64,000 nt of DNA from Pseudoluteimonas sp047602125 (lineage in GTDB: Bacteria > Pseudomonadota > Gammaproteobacteria > Xanthomonadales > Xanthomonadaceae), in contig JASGIB010000001.1 of the NCBI GenBank assembly GCA_047602125.1, positions 992,001 to 1,056,000 of the forward strand. Direction: 5' to 3'. A program made the translations under genes and the position numbers. The notes beneath the pieces are model-generated. The model searched no databases, was not told the DNA's origin, and saw nothing but the letters and a program-made list of their open reading frames with translations. Numbering within the stretch: position 1 is the first letter of the stretch; each line of letters opens with the position of its first letter. Shown here piece after piece: positions 61,759-64,000 of this stretch.

Positions 61759-63234
61759 CTACAACCCCCTCGCCGCCTCGGCCACCGCGCGGAACAGCGC
61801 GCGGCCCTTGTTCATCGTTTCCTGCCATTCCGCATCCGGATCGGAATCGAACACCACCCCGCCGCCGGCCTGCACGTGCAGGCGCCCGTCCTGGATCACC
61901 GCGGTGCGGATCGCAATTGCAGTATCGGCGTCGCCGTGCCAGCCGATGTAGCCGACCGCGCCCGAATACACGTTGCGCTTCACCGGTTCCAGCTCGCGGA
62001 TGATTTCCAGCGCGCGGATCTTCGGTGCGCCGCTGACCGTGCCCGCCGGGAAGGTCGCGCGGAGCACGTCGGCGTAACTCAGTCCCGGCTTCAGCCTTCC
62101 CGTCACTTCGCTGACGAGGTGCATGACGTGGCTGTAGCGCTCGACCGCGAACTGCTCGCCGACCCGGACGCTGCCCGCCTCGCTGATGCGACCGACATCG
62201 TTGCGGCCGAGATCGATCAGCATCAGGTGCTCGGCGCGTTCCTTGGGATCGGCCAGCAGTTCGGCTTCCAGCGCGTTGTCTTCTTCCACCGTTTTCCCGC
62301 GCGGCCGCGTGCCGGCGATGGGACGCACCGTCACCGTTCCGCCCTGCAATCGCGCAAGGATTTCCGGTGAAGAGCCGACGACCTGCGTTTCGCCGGTATC
62401 GAGGAAATACATGTACGGCGAGGGATTCAGCGCACGCAACGCGCGATAGACATCGACCGGGCGCGCGGCGAACGGCACGCTCAGCCGCTGCGAAGGCACG
62501 ACCTGGAAGATGTCGCCGGCGCGGATGTAGTCCTGCGCCTTGCGCACCACGGCGTGATACTGCTCGCGGGTGAAGGACGAACGGAAATCGGATTCGTCGA
62601 TGGCCGCCGGCTGCAGCGTTTCCGGATACGGCGCGCCGCCGTGGCGCAGGCGGTGCACCAACGCATCGAGCCGCCGGTTGGCGCGCGCCAAGGCCTGCGG
62701 TTCGCGCGGGTCGGCGTGCACGACGAGGTAGAGCCGGCCCTTGAGGTTGTCGAACACCGCCAGTTCTTCGCTGAGCATCAGCAGGATGTCGGGCGTGCCG
62801 AGTTCGTCCGGCCTGGGGTTGGCCTTTAGCCGGGGTTCGATGTATTCGATGCATTCGAAGCCGAACCAGCCGACCAGGCCGCCGGCGAATCCGGGCAGGC
62901 CTTCGAGCTTCGGCACCTTGCAGGTTTCGCGCAGGCGTTCGACTTCGGCCAGCGGATCGGCGACTTCGCGCGTTTCCGCCACTTCGCCGTATTCGCGCAC
63001 ATCGAGCGTGTGCCCGCGGAATTCGTACACCCGGCGCGCCGGCAGGCCGATGATGGAATAACGCCCGAAGCGTTCGCCGCCCTCGACCGATTCGAACAGG
63101 TAGGTGTGCGGGCCGTCGGCCAGCTTCAGGTAGACCGAGAGCGGCGTGTCGAGGTCGGAGAGCACCTCGCGCACCACCGGCACGAGGGTGCAGCCGTCAG
63201 CGGCGTGCTGCTGGAATTGCGCGGGCGTGGTCAA
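61759..63234 (-). CDS. trpE: Anthranilate synthase component I
   Basis: 491 residues. The chorismate-binding half carries PIAGTRPRGKT (about 308-318), LIDLGRNDVGRIS, GTVSGAPKIRALEII and YSGAVGYIGWHGDADTAIAI, as expected. PLSVYLKLADGPHTYLFES near the N-terminus is the Trp feedback region. The start is TTG at 63234: AAGGA is eight bases before it, and the next in-frame start codons would cut conserved residues. It forms anthranilate with TrpG. A Trp-rich leader ORF overlaps the start. Confidence 0.95.
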   Translation of the reverse strand: MTTPAQFQQHAADGCTLVPVVREVLSDLDTPLSVYLKLADGPHTYLFESVEGGERFGRYSIIGLPARRVYEFRGHTLDVREYGEVAETREVADPLAEVERLRETCKVPKLEGLPGFAGGLVGWFGFECIEYIEPRLKANPRPDELGTPDILLMLSEELAVFDNLKGRLYLVVHADPREPQALARANRRLDALVHRLRHGGAPYPETLQPAAIDESDFRSSFTREQYHAVVRKAQDYIRAGDIFQVVPSQRLSVPFAARPVDVYRALRALNPSPYMYFLDTGETQVVGSSPEILARLQGGTVTVRPIAGTRPRGKTVEEDNALEAELLADPKERAEHLMLIDLGRNDVGRISEAGSVRVGEQFAVERYSHVMHLVSEVTGRLKPGLSYADVLRATFPAGTVSGAPKIRALEIIRELEPVKRNVYSGAVGYIGWHGDADTAIAIRTAVIQDGRLHVQAGGGVVFDSDPDAEWQETMNKGRALFRAVAEAARGL

Positions 63235-63325
63235 GCGGGGCGTCCTTCGAATGCGTACGGGCGAACGGGGCGGCGGAAACTCGCCACCATCGCCAACCCT
63301 GCCCGAAAGACGTCGCCCGGTTCAT
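63197..63325 (-). CDS. trpL: Candidate trp leader peptide with clustered Trp codons
   Basis: A 42-codon frame begins ATG at 63325 and reads MNRATSFGQGWRWWRVSAAP at its start: three Trp in four codons (11, 13, 14). It ends in TGA inside trpE, in another frame. A TACAGT lies six bases before the ATG, so the transcript could be leaderless. RNA from 63304-63310 and 63314-63317 can pair with 63243-63249 and 63239-63242, masking the trpE ribosome binding site. No previously known homologue is recalled, and chance cannot be excluded. Confidence 0.5.
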   Translation of the reverse strand: MNRATSFGQGWRWWRVSAAPFARTHSKDAPLDHARAIPAARR

Positions 63326-63331
63326 GCCGCG

Positions 63332-63337
63332 ACTGTA
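63332..63337 (-). promoter_or_regulatory. Candidate -10 box of the trp leader/trpE
   Basis: TACAGT on the minus strand, six bases before the leader ATG. The hexamer 17 bases further upstream (TGGCGT) is a poor -35. The spacing is the same as at coq7. Confidence 0.35.
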
Positions 63338-63438
63338 GCGGGCCGGGCGCCGTCACGCCACCGTAATCACCCGCATGGAGAATGGAAGGCCATTGCAGGG
63401 ACGAAACGCGGGGCAGGACGCTCCAACTTCTCTCCAGG

Positions 63439-63467
63439 GCCGACGAACAGGGCGTCGGCTTTTTTTT
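63439..63467 (+). terminator. Strong intrinsic terminator on the plus strand, no gene upstream
   Basis: GCCGACG (63439-63445) pairs with CGTCGGC (63453-63459) around a seven-base loop, then eight T. It points rightwards toward the end of rpe. No plus-strand gene is recognised before it, so it may end an antisense or small RNA from the trp leader region, or protect rpe from antisense transcription. Confidence 0.7.
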
Positions 63468-63488
63468 GCCTGCGATATCCGATCGCGA

Positions 63489-64000
63489 TCAGCGCACGGC
63501 GGCGACCGCCGCCTTCATCCGCGCGACGACGTCCGCGTACCGTGCTTCTTCAGAGCCGGACTGGCCGAAGATCGCGCTGCCGGCGACGAAGGTGTCGGCA
63601 CCCGCCTTGGCGATTTCGCCGATGTTGTCCGGCTTCACCCCGCCGTCGATTTCCAGCCGCATCGGCCGACCGCTGCGGTCGATGCGTTCGCGCACCGCGC
63701 GCAGCTTGTCGAGGGTCGAGGGGATGAAGGACTGGCCGCCGAAACCGGGATTCACCGACATCAGCAGCACGTAGTCGAGGTCCTCGAGGACATAGTCGAG
63801 CACGTCCACCGGCGTCGCCGGGTTCAGCACCAGCCCGGCCTCGCAGCCCGAGGCCTTGATCAGCTGGATGGTGCGGTGCACGTGGCGGCTGGCCTCCGGG
63901 TGGAAGCTGATATGGCTGGCGCCGGCCCTGGCGAACATCGGCACCAGCGCGTCCACCGGTTCCACCATCAGGTGCACGTCGATGGGGGCGGTCACCCCGT
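63489..64000 (-). CDS. rpe: Ribulose-phosphate 3-epimerase (partial, start outside window)
   Basis: The last 170 residues of the enzyme. TAPIDVHLMVEPVD (metal-binding His), SHISFHPEA, LLMSVNPGFGGQSFIPSTLDK (about half-way in the visible part) and LEIDGGVKPDNIGEIAKAGAD are all diagnostic. It interconverts ribulose- and xylulose-5-phosphate in the pentose phosphate pathway, feeding PRPP supply for Trp synthesis. The right edge cuts the N-terminal part. trpE follows about 250 bases after its stop. Confidence 0.96.
   Translation of the reverse strand, partial: GVTAPIDVHLMVEPVDALVPMFARAGASHISFHPEASRHVHRTIQLIKASGCEAGLVLNPATPVDVLDYVLEDLDYVLLMSVNPGFGGQSFIPSTLDKLRAVRERIDRSGRPMRLEIDGGVKPDNIGEIAKAGADTFVAGSAIFGQSGSEEARYADVVARMKAAVAAVR

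Noticed and set aside
63382..63774. Plus-strand open frame running through the terminator into rpe
   Set aside because: It crosses a strong intrinsic terminator and overlaps rpe in antisense, with no ribosome binding site or recognisable domain.

Overview
The window is a chromosomal segment of a high-GC gammaproteobacterium of the Xanthomonadaceae (Lysobacter, Luteimonas, Thermomonas or Xanthomonas-like). The assignment rests on family-specific gene order and proteins: a Clp-type CRP regulator next to speD and coq7, a fused CysN-CysC, and a surface-polysaccharide locus lying between etfBA and metB, which is where Xanthomonas species keep their variable LPS locus. There are no CRISPR arrays, integrases or complete insertion sequences. 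Mobile-type DNA is limited to small GTAG-type REP palindromes.

Layout. 1-8.5 kb: proS, a DHFR-like reductase, an H-NS-type protein, a ThrE-type exporter, and an operon for an Mla/MCE lipid transporter (MlaB-MlaE fusion, MlaF, MlaD, PqiC-like lipoprotein). 8.5-11 kb: alkB and ETF-ubiquinone oxidoreductase. 11-16.4 kb: a sulfotransferase-like gene, a large membrane protein and cysD-cysNC, which make PAPS. 16.5-18.2 kb: etfB-etfA. 18.2-39.8 kb: the surface-polysaccharide locus, with an LTA-synthase/OpgB-like enzyme, two small lipoproteins, a repeat-bearing metallopeptidase, scoAB, a polyprenyl-phosphate-type GT2, an acyltransferase, a flippase-like protein, an ATP-grasp enzyme, a methyltransferase, a WecE-type aminotransferase, a Wzm/Wzt ABC exporter, a 1192-residue sulfotransferase-GT2-GT4 fusion and a separate sulfotransferase. 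39.8-48.9 kb: metB/cbs, a YdcH-like protein, a DUF4398 lipoprotein, pilU, maiA-fahA, a 2OG dioxygenase, tRNA-Gln and rpsI-rplM. 49-51.9 kb: coq7, speD, clp and a GNAT gene. 51.9-64 kb: a long minus-strand run of rpe, trpE, a SIMPL protein, trpG, trpD, a cyanophycin set (cphB, cphA, a Mur-ligase-like protein), a monooxygenase, trpC and a HAD phosphatase.

How the genes fit together. CysD/CysNC can supply PAPS, and four sulfotransferase-like domains lie within about 29 kb, alongside an ABC O-antigen exporter and an amino-sugar pathway. A sulfated, amino-sugar-containing surface glycan is a reasonable inference but unproven. The C-terminal domain of the Wzt ATPase resembles two stand-alone lipoproteins in the same locus, which may be a new shared glycan-recognition or envelope domain. 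The trp genes are split by a cyanophycin synthesis and breakdown cassette. A Trp-codon-rich leader ORF overlaps the unusual TTG start of trpE and can pair with its ribosome binding site, suggesting a translational attenuator. One essential gene, rpsI, carries a single-base frameshift that is most simply a sequence error.
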